From IMG/VR virus record IMGVR_UViG_3300037508_001439, positions 1 to 20,142 of that record: a stretch of 20,142 nt of DNA; one strand, 5' to 3'. A model generated the notes under the pieces. That model was not told the origin of the DNA, did not search any database, and worked only from the letters and a program-made list of their open reading frames with translations. Every line of letters begins with the position of its first letter. The stretch's first letter is position 1. Shown here piece after piece: positions 14,323-20,142 of the stretch. Origin of the DNA: a virus. The position numbers were made by a program, and so were the translations under genes.

Positions 14323-14970
14323 TTAAGAGGCCCCAGGGGGAATATTGGTTTGCGTTTCGTTTTCGTTGGCAGTTGTTTCCCCTTGACGTTCTTCTGTGGT
14401 TTTTTGTTCTTCTTGCACTAAATTCTTGCGTTCTAAAAGCTCAGAAATCGAAGGTTTATCTTCTGCTTCGCTCTCTGCGCGTCGTTCAGCCATGCCCATG
14501 AGAAAACCGCGTGGATCAGGATTCCTTAAACGAGGCATTGGATTTTTAGCTGCCTTGGCGGGATCCATGGTTGGACTTAACTTATAAGCCTCTATCCAAG
14601 ATGGATTGAAATCTGGTTGATCCTGCGGTCGCTGCATTGTACGTGCGCGACCTTCATCAAAGTCATAATCTTCTGGGCGATTAAACCGTCCCAGGCCAAA
14701 CATGTCATAAGCTTCTGTTACTCCTTCATTGCCATCAAAGAACGGAGTATTAGGCGTAAAACTTAATGAGGGATTTAACGTAACCTTGCGCGTCATCATG
14801 CGCTTTAATAGGTCACGTTCAGTAAATCTAGATGGGTTCCAAGGATATTCACCCGTCTCAGGCTTTGCCTGAAACAAGTCACTAAAATCTAAACGTTTTG
14901 CAACCTGGCCGCCTTTATCAAAAGGATTTTGAACGTAACGGCCAAGGTCTAATCTGGCGTCTTTAGCCAT
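14323..14970 (-). CDS. Hypothetical polar protein, 215 aa
   Basis: Charged, Pro/Asn/Asp-rich, no membrane segment. N-terminus MAKDARLDLGRYVQNPFDKG; middle with EYPWNPSRFTERDLLKRM and YDMFGLGRFNRPEDYDFDEG; C-terminus an acidic Glu/Thr/Asn tail that looks disordered. Its ATG (14968-14970) shares a base with the TAA of the 74 aa gene (TAATG). No family recognised; structural-cluster position. Confidence 0.6.
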   Translation of the reverse strand: MAKDARLDLGRYVQNPFDKGGQVAKRLDFSDLFQAKPETGEYPWNPSRFTERDLLKRMMTRKVTLNPSLSFTPNTPFFDGNEGVTEAYDMFGLGRFNRPEDYDFDEGRARTMQRPQDQPDFNPSWIEAYKLSPTMDPAKAAKNPMPRLRNPDPRGFLMGMAERRAESEAEDKPSISELLERKNLVQEEQKTTEERQGETTANENETQTNIPPGAS

Positions 14971-15194
14971 TAGCTTTCTTTTTTACTTTTCTTTTTCTGA
15001 TGCAAGCCTACTAACGTTTTGCGAAGATTGGCTTGTTTTACCGTCTTTTCATCATACTTTTCAGGATTTGATAAAACGTTTTCCTGAAGTTGAGCAGTAG
15101 TAATACCTTTCTTTTTGGCTTTAGCAGTGAAGGCGCCCTCCTTCATCTCCATGCCTTGAATCCAGTTCTTGTCTTTTTTCTTTTCTTCTGCCAT
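14970..15194 (-). CDS. Small Lys-rich phage protein, 74 aa
   Basis: Product begins MAEEKKKDKNWIQGMEMKEG, continues AFTAKAKKKGITTAQLQENV and LSNPEKYDEKTVKQANLRKT, and ends in a Lys/Ser tail. The core 'WI..a...GAl.akAkk.g....' and 'NPekYd..t.kqA.La' pattern is common in tailed-phage genomes, usually annotated hypothetical. It is separated from the 590 aa gene by two bases and overlaps the next by one. Role unknown; the small, basic, soluble character suggests a virion or nucleic-acid-associated factor. Confidence 0.7.
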   Translation of the reverse strand: MAEEKKKDKNWIQGMEMKEGAFTAKAKKKGITTAQLQENVLSNPEKYDEKTVKQANLRKTLVGLHQKKKSKKES

Positions 15195-15196
15195 GA

Positions 15197-16969
15197 TTAA
15201 AGATTAAAACCAAGCTGACGAAGAACCTTGTTGGGGTCACGTCCTTCAATATTAGCGCGACGTAATGCTTCACTCACTTCTATAGAACGTTGCTTTGTTT
15301 GAGGAGTTGCAGCACGTGCACGTTTTGTTTCTTCGATATACGTTTTTAAGGCTGGGCCTTCTGTTGGCATGCGACGAAGGGGTGCCCTAGTTTCTTCTCG
15401 TTGTAAAGCAGTAGGGCGAAGCTCTGGATCAGCAATAGGATAATTGCGTGGTTCTATACCATAAACACCTATTGAAGAACCCGTTTGAGAAGCCGGGTCA
15501 TACATAGCGTAATTACGACCGCCACCGGTTTTTTCCTCTTCTGATTGAACAGAACGACGACCTGTGCGAATTTCAAGAGTTTCTGGAATTGGTTGATTTG
15601 TAACAGGATCCACTTCAAAGAAAGGACGTACGCCTTCTTGTCTGTTAATTAATCTATATTGAGAGCCAAGAGATTCTGCCGACTCCATTTGTGCTCGAAC
15701 AAAATCACGTTGAGCAATTGCATCGCCAAGATCAGCATTGAAAAAATCTGGATTTAAACCCTGTTTTTCAAACATTACTTTGTTAAGCATGCGAGTATAG
15801 TACCCGCCTTGACCTGGTTCATCTGCAGCTGCAAAACGAAGCTGTGGCTCAAGTTGGTCAATTTCCTTCAAACGATTTAAAACGTTTTGTTTTGCTTCAC
15901 CAAGGCTGGAAATGCGATTGGTTAATTTGATATCTTTCTCAAAAAGATCATCAACAAATTCGCCTTGGCCGGTTGTTTGATAAAACATACCGGTTGGAAT
16001 CTTTTCTTTATCTTTGAGCTCTGTTTGAACACGAGGTATAACAGTCAAAGGAGAGGAAGGAGCCTCTGATAAACGCGAAAGAACGGACGGATCACCTGTA
16101 GATGCGTAAAATTCCATTGCTTCGGCAATCTGTGGGTCTTCTCCCATAATCCGTTCACGCCTGTAACGTCCTGGTGCCACAGCACCAAGTTTTTCAAAAC
16201 GCTGTTGAAGAAAACTTTGGGCCTTTTCTCGCAAACTACTTGCTGCAGCTGGTAATAAAAGAGTTGCTTTTTGTTCGTTAACAGCAGCAGGAGGAACTGT
16301 TGATTCGCCCCAAGGATCTCCAATGGTTAACTGTTTAATTAAACGACCTGTTGATTGATCTTCACCAGATTCAACCGCGTTAATAAATTGATTTTGACGA
16401 AGAGGTTCTTGCGCTTGTTGAATGGTAGTCAGCGACTCACCCTGCAGTTCAGCCAGTAATTGATCCGCTGTTTTTTCCAGGCGTTGTCCATAAGCCTGAC
16501 TCATGCGAGATGTCAGCTCTTTTTTGCGAGATGCTTGCATTTCACCAAGCTCTTGCAACAAACGATCCGTTGGATCAATTGCTAATGCATTCTCAGTTGT
16601 ACCAGGTGCTGGGCGTGATGGTGCTACGGGTTCAGACGCTGGCTCAACTGCAGCTGCAGCACGGCGAAGATTAGAAAGATCTTGTTGAACAACACCTTGG
16701 TTTGCACTACGACTAGGTGCTTTGGGTAATTCAGTTCTACCACGCAAAAAGCGACGACCTGCAAGACCAGCACCAATGGCAGCACCTGCAGCTAAGGCGG
16801 TTGTACCAAGGATTTGCAGAGCGTTGGGGCTTTGCTCTGGAGCTTTGAGTTGATTACGGCGAAATTCCAGAACTTCCGGCGCCATTTCCGCCCGTTCTTC
16901 CGGATCTTCAGGGATTTGGACCCCAGTAGCGCGGCTATAAGCGTAAAAATCAGCCGGAGAAAGGGCCAT
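15197..16969 (-). CDS. Large structural-type protein, 590 aa, first gene of the minus operon
   Basis: Residues 1-45 are polar with the SPADFYAYSRATGV segment; one hydrophobic Ala/Gly stretch follows (51-70, LQILGTTALAAGAAIGAGLA), then a long, mostly helical and Gln/Glu/Arg-rich region to the end (AQEPLRQNQFINAVESGEDQ). One membrane span plus a long helical body suits a virion-internal ejection protein or membrane-anchored structural protein. The ATG at 16969 has no ribosome site; a TACAAT -10 lies about 34 nt upstream, so the leader is short. I have a faint memory of similar N-termini in uncultured aquatic phages. Confidence 0.65.
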   Translation of the reverse strand: MALSPADFYAYSRATGVQIPEDPEERAEMAPEVLEFRRNQLKAPEQSPNALQILGTTALAAGAAIGAGLAGRRFLRGRTELPKAPSRSANQGVVQQDLSNLRRAAAAVEPASEPVAPSRPAPGTTENALAIDPTDRLLQELGEMQASRKKELTSRMSQAYGQRLEKTADQLLAELQGESLTTIQQAQEPLRQNQFINAVESGEDQSTGRLIKQLTIGDPWGESTVPPAAVNEQKATLLLPAAASSLREKAQSFLQQRFEKLGAVAPGRYRRERIMGEDPQIAEAMEFYASTGDPSVLSRLSEAPSSPLTVIPRVQTELKDKEKIPTGMFYQTTGQGEFVDDLFEKDIKLTNRISSLGEAKQNVLNRLKEIDQLEPQLRFAAADEPGQGGYYTRMLNKVMFEKQGLNPDFFNADLGDAIAQRDFVRAQMESAESLGSQYRLINRQEGVRPFFEVDPVTNQPIPETLEIRTGRRSVQSEEEKTGGGRNYAMYDPASQTGSSIGVYGIEPRNYPIADPELRPTALQREETRAPLRRMPTEGPALKTYIEETKRARAATPQTKQRSIEVSEALRRANIEGRDPNKVLRQLGFNL

Positions 16970-17003
16970 TGGAAAATATCTAACGTTTTTAAGGCTTATT
17001 TAC

Positions 17004-17013
17004 ATTGTATAAG
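17004..17013. promoter_or_regulatory. Overlapping divergent -10 elements
   Basis: ATTGTATAAG contains TACAAT on the minus strand (17004-17009, toward the 590 aa gene) and TATAAG on the plus strand (17008-17013, toward the 75 aa gene). The two hexamers share two bases, so polymerase could not occupy both at once. Neither has a convincing -35. Direct reading of hexamers only. Confidence 0.35.
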
Positions 17014-17055
17014 GGGAAAATCTCGAATAAATAGGGTTTATAGTTAGGAAATACA

Positions 17056-17283
17056 GTGTTGATGCAACAAATGGACGCCGGAACACGTCAAAAACGTGTA
17101 GAAGCTCTTGAAGCTATCAAAAACAAAGCTATGGATATGGCTGTAAAGGGCCATGATTCTCTTGAAGTGCGTGACTTTGTAAAAGACGCCAAGATGAGTT
17201 TGGCTTATGAGCTTCCAGACGAAGAAGCGTTTGGTAAAGCAGCCAAAGCAACGCTCGCATACAAACGCAAAAAGGGTCAATAG
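17056..17283 (+). CDS. Small charged helical protein, 75 aa
   Basis: First plus-strand gene, divergent from the structural operon and closed by a strong terminator, so it is a single-gene transcript. The product is almost entirely helical and charged (AGTRQKRVEALEAIKNKAMD; Lys-rich C-terminus). Candidate starts are GTG 17056 (AGGA 6 nt upstream), TTG 17059 and ATG 17062 or 17071. No domain recognised. A regulator or small takeover peptide is possible given the position, but nothing shows it. Confidence 0.65.
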   Translation: MLMQQMDAGTRQKRVEALEAIKNKAMDMAVKGHDSLEVRDFVKDAKMSLAYELPDEEAFGKAAKATLAYKRKKGQ

Positions 17284-17306
17284 ATAATATTTGCAAATGT
17301 AAACAT

Positions 17307-17334
17307 AAGGCCGGGGATAGACCCCGGCTTTTTT
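17307..17334 (+). terminator. Intrinsic terminator after the 75 aa gene
   Basis: GCCGGGG, loop ATAGA, CCCCGGC, then six T: a perfect 7 bp GC stem, extendable with flanking A/T and G/T pairs, followed at once by a T-tract, 23 nt past the TAG. Confidence 0.93.
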
Positions 17335-17371
17335 GTTGGAATTTTGGGGCTAATTAGGGAATTTACTAATA

Positions 17372-17396
17372 AAAACCAATTATAATTCCTGGTTTT
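17372..17396. promoter_or_regulatory. Dyad enclosing a consensus TATAAT
   Basis: AAAACCA and TGGTTTT are perfect 7 bp arms; the 11 nt loop holds TATAAT at 17381-17386. An operator straddling a -10, or a hairpin, are both possible. No good -35 is visible. Confidence 0.3.
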
Positions 17397-17531
17397 AATG
17401 ACATAACAGCCCTATATATGGCAATTAGGGATCAAAATTACCTGACGCTTCTCCCACCCATTGGCCGAATGTAAATGTGGGAAGAAAAAAAAAGAATGCG
17501 CGACGGTATGAAATTGTGAGTGTGAAGTTAA

Positions 17532-17547
17532 CGCCCCTGACTACGTT
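17532..17547 (+). repeat. 16 bp direct repeat, copy 1
   Basis: CGCCCCTGACTACGTT. Copy 2 at 17629-17644 differs at one base; 14 bases also recur exactly at 18279-18292 inside the 55 aa gene. Confidence 0.55.
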
Positions 17548-17628
17548 GATGAGGAGTGTGTTGTAAGCACCAAGGAATTATCAAGGTTGGAAGTTTAGTG
17601 AGTTAAGTGTAAGAGGCGGAGGGGGCAG

Positions 17629-17644
17629 CGCCCCTGACGACGTT
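17629..17644 (+). repeat. 16 bp direct repeat, copy 2
   Basis: CGCCCCTGACGACGTT, one mismatch from the copy at 17532-17547, about 97 bp apart. Its GCCCC half forms a hairpin with the preceding GGGGC. Confidence 0.55.
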
Positions 17645-17687
17645 AAGAACAATTGAAGTTTATTGTTGCGTCAATTTATTTTTTGTT

Positions 17688-17726
17688 TTGACCGCGACGC
17701 ATCCATTCGGACAATATTGATACAAT
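17688..17726 (+). promoter_or_regulatory. Candidate promoter of the right operon
   Basis: TTGACC at 17688-17693 sits 16 nt before GACAAT (17710-17715). An alternative extended -10, TGATACAAT, lies at 17718-17726. Either would start transcription about 170-180 nt before the first right-arm gene. Motif reading only. Confidence 0.35.
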
Positions 17727-17899
17727 TCTTAACATGATTTGGGCATTATATAGCGCCCGAATCTAGGAATTCTCTCCGTTTTGGCGACGGTTCAAATAAG
17801 ACTGTTGCGTAAATTTTGTTGATATTAATGTGTTTATTTACTGACATATCGGGGGCTGCGCATCCGTATCACGCAGAACATTCCATCGCATTTAATGTT

Positions 17900-18139
17900 A
17901 TGAACAAGACCAACAAGATGGCTATTGCTGCACGAGACAAAGCTCAAGCCATGGGCTGGGAAACGCGTATGAAACTGGACCAAAGCGACGTTCTTGACTG
18001 GGCAACAGTCGTTGCGTGGGCTCCAGGTTCTAAGCAGGCTCGTTACATCCGCTTTGTTGAAGAGCAGGAATCAGCCAAGGGCTGGATTGCAGTTGATCGT
18101 TATTACGAGAAACTGGACAACCACAACTGTTATTGCTGA
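17900..18139 (+). CDS. Hypothetical early-type protein, 79 aa
   Basis: Product MNKTNKMAIAARDKAQAMGW onward: a helical N-half, then strand-rich VVAWAPGSKQARYIRFVEEQ and a C-terminus ending HNCYC. An earlier in-frame start exists at 17816, but its extra 28 residues look non-coding and the ATG at 17900 fits the sizes and contexts of its neighbours. No ribosome site precedes it. Family not recognised; it starts the right-arm operon of small genes. Confidence 0.6.
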   Translation: MNKTNKMAIAARDKAQAMGWETRMKLDQSDVLDWATVVAWAPGSKQARYIRFVEEQESAKGWIAVDRYYEKLDNHNCYC

Positions 18140-18155
18140 TCCGTCAAAGCGGGTT

Positions 18156-18174
18156 CCAGGGTGCAATCCCCTGG
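18156..18174 (+). promoter_or_regulatory. Intergenic hairpin 1
   Basis: CCAGGG, loop TGCAATC, CCCTGG: a perfect 6 bp stem just after the 79 aa gene, without a T-tract. See the hairpin finding for the pattern. Confidence 0.5.
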
Positions 18175-18183
18175 GCAGCTCTT

Positions 18184-18202
18184 GCCACCCACCGAGGGTG
18201 GC
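18184..18202 (+). promoter_or_regulatory. Intergenic hairpin 2
   Basis: GCCACCC, loop ACCGA, GGGTGGC: a perfect 7 bp GC-rich stem ending 12 nt before the ATG at 18215. No T-tract, so more likely an RNA processing, stability or translation element than a terminator. Confidence 0.55.
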
Positions 18203-18214
18203 TTACATCTTGTC

Positions 18215-18382
18215 ATGATTCGTTCCAGGCTATCTCAGCTTCTTGCCGTAGCTGCGGTCAAGGTTGCTGAGAACAAGACCCCTGACTACGTTCGTGCTCA
18301 ACTTAAGCAGCGTCGTCAAGCATTGGTCGTTGAGATCAATGGCTATCGCGCTGCTCTCTCCAACATCATTGCACCTAATTGA
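18215..18382 (+). CDS. Small hypothetical protein, 55 aa
   Basis: The frame is open from 18161, but the ATG at 18215 gives the compact product MIRSRLSQLLAVAAVKVAEN through YVRAQLKQRRQALVVEINGY, a helical, amphipathic, Arg/Lys-rich protein. The upstream 18 residues overlap the hairpins and look non-coding. The start context is ACATCTTGTC-ATG, without SD. TGA is followed two bases later by the next ATG, so the two genes are co-transcribed. Function unknown; short basic helices would suit a nucleic-acid or membrane-associated peptide. Confidence 0.6.
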   Translation: MIRSRLSQLLAVAAVKVAENKTPDYVRAQLKQRRQALVVEINGYRAALSNIIAPN

Positions 18383-18384
18383 CC

Positions 18385-18612
18385 ATGTTCATTTATCAAC
18401 CCAACATCTATTCATCTGATCGTGTCGTTTGGTACGGCGGTGAATCAACCAGGCTTCACTATGAGCAGGAAGCCGTAGACGCCAACGGTTGCCCCGAGTG
18501 GTTGGACGTTGCTGTCCAAACACTAGGCGGTGGCATACCAGCTGGTGTATCTGAGCTTCATGCTGCACTGGTTGATTACTACAACTATTGCCAAACCACA
18601 GATCACATCTGA
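18385..18612 (+). CDS. Hypothetical protein, 75 aa
   Basis: Starts ATG 18385, two bases after the previous stop (an upstream TTG at 18379 is possible). Aromatic-rich acidic protein with an N-terminal strand region (MFIYQPNIYSSDRVVWYGGE), the segment CPEWLDVAVQTLGGG and a Tyr-rich helix YYNYCQTTDHI. No membrane segment and no known motif. Compact right-arm gene; role unknown. Confidence 0.6.
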   Translation: MFIYQPNIYSSDRVVWYGGESTRLHYEQEAVDANGCPEWLDVAVQTLGGGIPAGVSELHAALVDYYNYCQTTDHI

Positions 18613-18630
18613 TTTCTGCACTTAACCCTT

Positions 18631-18658
18631 CCGTAGTGGTATGCATGTACTACTGCGG
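18631..18658 (+). promoter_or_regulatory. Long intergenic hairpin 3
   Basis: The 28 bases from CCGTAGTGGTA to TACTACTGCGG fold into an 11 bp stem (G-U pairs included) with loop TGCATG, 18 nt after the 75 aa gene stop. Not followed by a T-tract. Confidence 0.55.
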
Positions 18659-18668
18659 TGGGTTTACT

Positions 18669-18688
18669 GCAGGATTCATTTATCCTGC
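18669..18688 (+). promoter_or_regulatory. Intergenic hairpin 4
   Basis: GCAGGAT, loop TCATTT, ATCCTGC: a perfect 7 bp stem in the same spacer, ending 24 nt before the ATG at 18713. Confidence 0.55.
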
Positions 18689-18712
18689 TTCGTTCTACAC
18701 CATTCAATTCCA

Positions 18713-19117
18713 ATGTCTGACACCATCGCTAAGAAGCTGCCTGACTTCCAGCAAGTTACGTTGCATGGTCGTATTGCACACATGGAGCTTGTCGACTACC
18801 AGGATCAGCAGTTCCTATCTGTTGTCCTGGCTCACACCATTTCCGAGAATACGGATGTGCGTGTGCGTTTCACCAACTCCAATGGGTTGCTTACGGCTTT
18901 TGGCAACGGCAATCTTGTTGTCGGTCAAGAGCTCACCGTCAGTGGCAACATCAAAGGCATCCGTGCTTTCTACATGAAAGAGGATGCGTTGATGCCACTG
19001 AAGTATCCTGAGCTGCAGCTTCGTTGCACCGGTTACATCTTTGGTTCTAAGCCCCAGGCTAAAGCTGAGGTTGAAACACCGAAAGCTGAACCTACTCTTG
19101 AGGCAATTCCGTTCTGA
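18713..19117 (+). CDS. OB-fold / SSB-like single-strand binding protein (putative)
   Basis: 134 aa. Residues ~13-110 alternate strands as in an OB-fold (QVTLHGRIAHMELVDYQDQQ, then FLSVVLAHTI, VRVRFTN, GQELTVSGNI). The C-terminus is a low-complexity tail ending EAIPF, recalling the DDDIPF tip that cellular and phage SSBs use to bind partner proteins; the tail is less acidic than usual. A 158 aa frame is open from 18641, but that part lies over the two hairpins; the ATG at 18713 is preferred. It would protect single-stranded DNA in replication or recombination. Assignment is from fold pattern and tip; single-strand binding is inferred. Confidence 0.6.
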   Translation: MSDTIAKKLPDFQQVTLHGRIAHMELVDYQDQQFLSVVLAHTISENTDVRVRFTNSNGLLTAFGNGNLVVGQELTVSGNIKGIRAFYMKEDALMPLKYPELQLRCTGYIFGSKPQAKAEVETPKAEPTLEAIPF

Positions 19118-19141
19118 CCCTTGGGCTGACGGTTGCACATT

Positions 19142-19164
19142 CCCCTAGTTCGCTAGGGGTTTCT
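19142..19164 (+). terminator. UUCG-tetraloop hairpin after the SSB-like gene
   Basis: CCCCTAG, TTCG, CTAGGGG: a perfect 7 bp stem with the very stable UUCG loop, then TTTCT. Either a weak or partial terminator (short T-run) or an mRNA 3'-stabilising element; genes continue downstream. Confidence 0.65.
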
Positions 19165-19211
19165 GCAGCCCTCACCAGAGAGCTGCCTCTATTACCCCAA
19201 CATCTCAACCC

Positions 19212-19406
19212 ATGAAACACATCATCAAACTAGGAGTCAATCGTTACTTACACCTTGACTCATATAAGACACATGAGACGCCGCTAGCCAACACTTCCGT
19301 TGGAGTGCTCGCAGTCTTGATTGCTGCACTCACCATGGGTGCCCTCGTTGGCGTCGATGTTACAAACCCTACTCAACCTACCAATGTACATAGCATTAGT
19401 CGCTGA
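19212..19406 (+). CDS. Small single-TM protein, 64 aa
   Basis: Basic N-terminus (MKHIIKLGVNRYLHLDSYKT), then a hydrophobic helix (~29-48, SVGVLAVLIAALTMGALVGV) and a short polar tail: a type II or tail-out membrane peptide. Its ATG context AACATCTCAACCC-ATG resembles that at 19703. The 3' end overlaps the next gene by 23 bases. Could be an early membrane protein; a holin is less likely in this position. Function unknown. Confidence 0.55.
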   Translation: MKHIIKLGVNRYLHLDSYKTHETPLANTSVGVLAVLIAALTMGALVGVDVTNPTQPTNVHSISR

Positions 19407-19605
19407 TCGCACTGGGCGCTACACCCATGTATGGGGTGAAGCCAAGACCTGGGGTCTGTTCCACGATCAACTCGAAGACGTTGGCTGCGAGGTGATCGAG
19501 AATCAGACCTACGAATGGTATGGCTGTACCAAGGAGGAAGTCGCTGAGGACTGCTTGTCAGTGCATCAGCTTCTCACCCATTCCGACTTTGTACCCCATC
19601 CGTAG
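19384..19605 (+). CDS. Hypothetical protein, 73 aa
   Basis: From ATG 19384: MYIALVADRTGRYTHVWGEA, then KTWGLFHDQLEDVGCEVIEN and a Cys/Glu-containing C-terminus. Small alpha/beta-looking soluble protein with Trp/Cys. An earlier in-frame start at 19321 would overlap the TM gene fully and is rejected. No SD; context AACCTACCA-ATG. No domain recognised. Confidence 0.6.
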   Translation: MYIALVADRTGRYTHVWGEAKTWGLFHDQLEDVGCEVIENQTYEWYGCTKEEVAEDCLSVHQLLTHSDFVPHP

Positions 19606-19629
19606 CGTCCTGCATCATTTCAACACCAC

Positions 19630-19661
19630 AGCTGGGACTTGCGTCTCTGCAGGTTCCAGCT
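19630..19661 (+). promoter_or_regulatory. Intergenic hairpin 6
   Basis: AGCTGGGAC and GTTCCAGCT form a 9 bp stem (one G-U) around a 14 nt loop, 25 nt past the 73 aa gene stop and 41 nt before the next ATG. No T-tract. Confidence 0.5.
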
Positions 19662-19702
19662 ATCCTCTACTTGCATTCACTGCACAACACACCATCTAAC
19701 CC

Positions 19703-20131
19703 ATGGAAGCACTCTCTCAACTCGACATTCAAAACCCTGATCACATCTCCGTGATTACCAGGGAAGACAAGCTGACTGTATCTGTCGTCAAAGACGGCGT
19801 TTCTGTCACGCTTGGTTTCCCGATCAACACAACGTTCAATACGACCCCCAGGCCCCCGCTGCAACAGTCGGCATCACAGATGATGGCTGTTAAGAACCAG
19901 GTTTCTACTGGTGTGCGGCCTGTGAAGAAGCGGTCTTCACCCATTGGTAACGCAAAGCTTAACAATGATCTGGTCCGTGAAATCAAACTGATGCTAGCTG
20001 ATAAGGAAACCATGACTCGTTTTGGTTCCAGGCAGCAAGCATACGAAGAAATTGCACGGGCCTATAAAGTGAGTCATCACACAATCTCTAACATCCACAA
20101 AGGTCTGGCTTGGCGTCAAGTCAAGCTTTGA
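19703..20131 (+). CDS. Helix-turn-helix DNA-binding protein, 142 aa
   Basis: Residues 1-60 are strand-rich and polar; ~62-82 are a basic linker; ~84-142 are a helical DNA-binding domain with a clear HTH: AYEEIARAYKVSHHTISNIH (113-132) followed by KGLAWRQV. The pattern 'eIA..y.VS..tIs.I..G..W' matches homeodomain-like HTH segments of phage regulators and homing-endonuclease accessory domains. Likely a phage transcription regulator. The ATG follows ACACCATCTAACCC, without SD. It is the last gene in the window. Confidence 0.7.
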   Translation: MEALSQLDIQNPDHISVITREDKLTVSVVKDGVSVTLGFPINTTFNTTPRPPLQQSASQMMAVKNQVSTGVRPVKKRSSPIGNAKLNNDLVREIKLMLADKETMTRFGSRQQAYEEIARAYKVSHHTISNIHKGLAWRQVKL

Positions 20132-20142
20132 TCTTTGTACTT

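Larger units (their letters stand above)
17335..17899. other. Gene-free control region with short repeats
   Basis: About 565 bp with no convincing gene. It holds a 7 bp dyad around a TATAAT (17372-17396), two near-identical 16 bp repeats (17532-17547, 17629-17644), a GGGGC/GCCCC hairpin at 17622-17634, two TGTTGCGTNAATTT copies (17664 and 17803), an AATTGA/TCAATT dyad (17651-17676) and promoter-like TTGACC and TGATACAAT. It separates the closed 75 aa gene from the right operon. Could be promoter plus leader, or a replication or recombination region. Confidence 0.5.

Noticed and set aside
17441-17495. Hairpin CCCAC/GTGGG followed by an A-run
   Set aside because: Read on either strand the T-tract is on the wrong side for an intrinsic terminator; kept only as weak structure in the control region.
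17525-17668. Small open frames over the 17532 and 17629 repeats
   Set aside because: Short, without start codons, and broken by stops; at most remnants.
17816-17899. N-terminal extension of the 79 aa gene from 17816
   Set aside because: The extra 28 residues look random and cross a small hairpin; the ATG at 17900 is a better fit.
18150-18185. tRNA-like arm: CAGGG, TGCAATC loop, CCCTG
   Set aside because: Looks like a T-arm (5 bp stem, 7 nt loop), but no matching acceptor, D or anticodon arms lie upstream; the loop also departs from the T-loop consensus at the second base.
1-20142. CRISPR array, rRNA, IS element or integrase
   Set aside because: No regularly spaced repeats, rRNA-like sequence, transposase or integrase motif, or terminal inverted repeats were seen.

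Overview
The window reads as part of a tailed double-stranded DNA phage (Caudoviricetes) genome. A large terminase, a portal-like protein, a scaffold-like protein, a capsid-like protein and many small phage-type genes are packed with 1-4 base overlaps, and there are no cellular housekeeping genes. Several small proteins (AbrB-like 60 aa, TM plus coiled-coil 110 aa, lysine-rich 49, 54 and 74 aa) resemble what I remember from aquatic phages, especially cyanophages. A cyanobacterial host is therefore plausible, but the sequence does not prove it. I recognise no named phage.

Left arm, about 1-16970, minus strand (read right to left): one long late/structural cluster. It opens with a 590 aa protein, then small proteins and six Ala/Gly- and Gln-rich proteins, several with hydrophobic stretches (candidate internal or ejected virion proteins). 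A packaging block follows: three small genes sharing an MTSSVPxGQ N-terminus (two are 59 aa tandem copies), a terS-like gene, two small genes and terL. The head block ends the arm: TM/coiled-coil protein, AbrB-like protein, Pro/Gly-rich protein, a 49 aa protein, portal, scaffold-like protein, Ala/Gly protein, major capsid protein and a beta-rich capsid-associated protein, with a terminator-like hairpin at the window edge. Start/stop overlaps (TAATG, TGATG, ATGA) join many of these genes. No tail-fibre, tape-measure or lysis-enzyme gene is recognisable here.

Centre, about 16970-17900: a divergent promoter region, a 75 aa plus-strand gene closed by a textbook intrinsic terminator (17307-17334), then about 565 bp with no convincing gene. 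That stretch holds short direct repeats, dyads and promoter-like sites, so it is a candidate control or replication region.

Right arm, 17900 to the end, plus strand: small early-type genes, including an OB-fold/SSB-like protein ending in the SSB-style IPF tip, a TM peptide and an HTH protein. Their starts lack Shine-Dalgarno sequences and share a C/A-rich upstream context, and almost every spacer carries one or two strong RNA hairpins.

Most notable: a 593 nt overlap of portal and scaffold frames; a perfect 15 bp inverted repeat inside the terS-like gene (candidate packaging site); the tandem 59 aa family behind an extended -10 promoter; a hairpin abutting the GTG start of terL; and the hairpin-punctuated, SD-less right operon.
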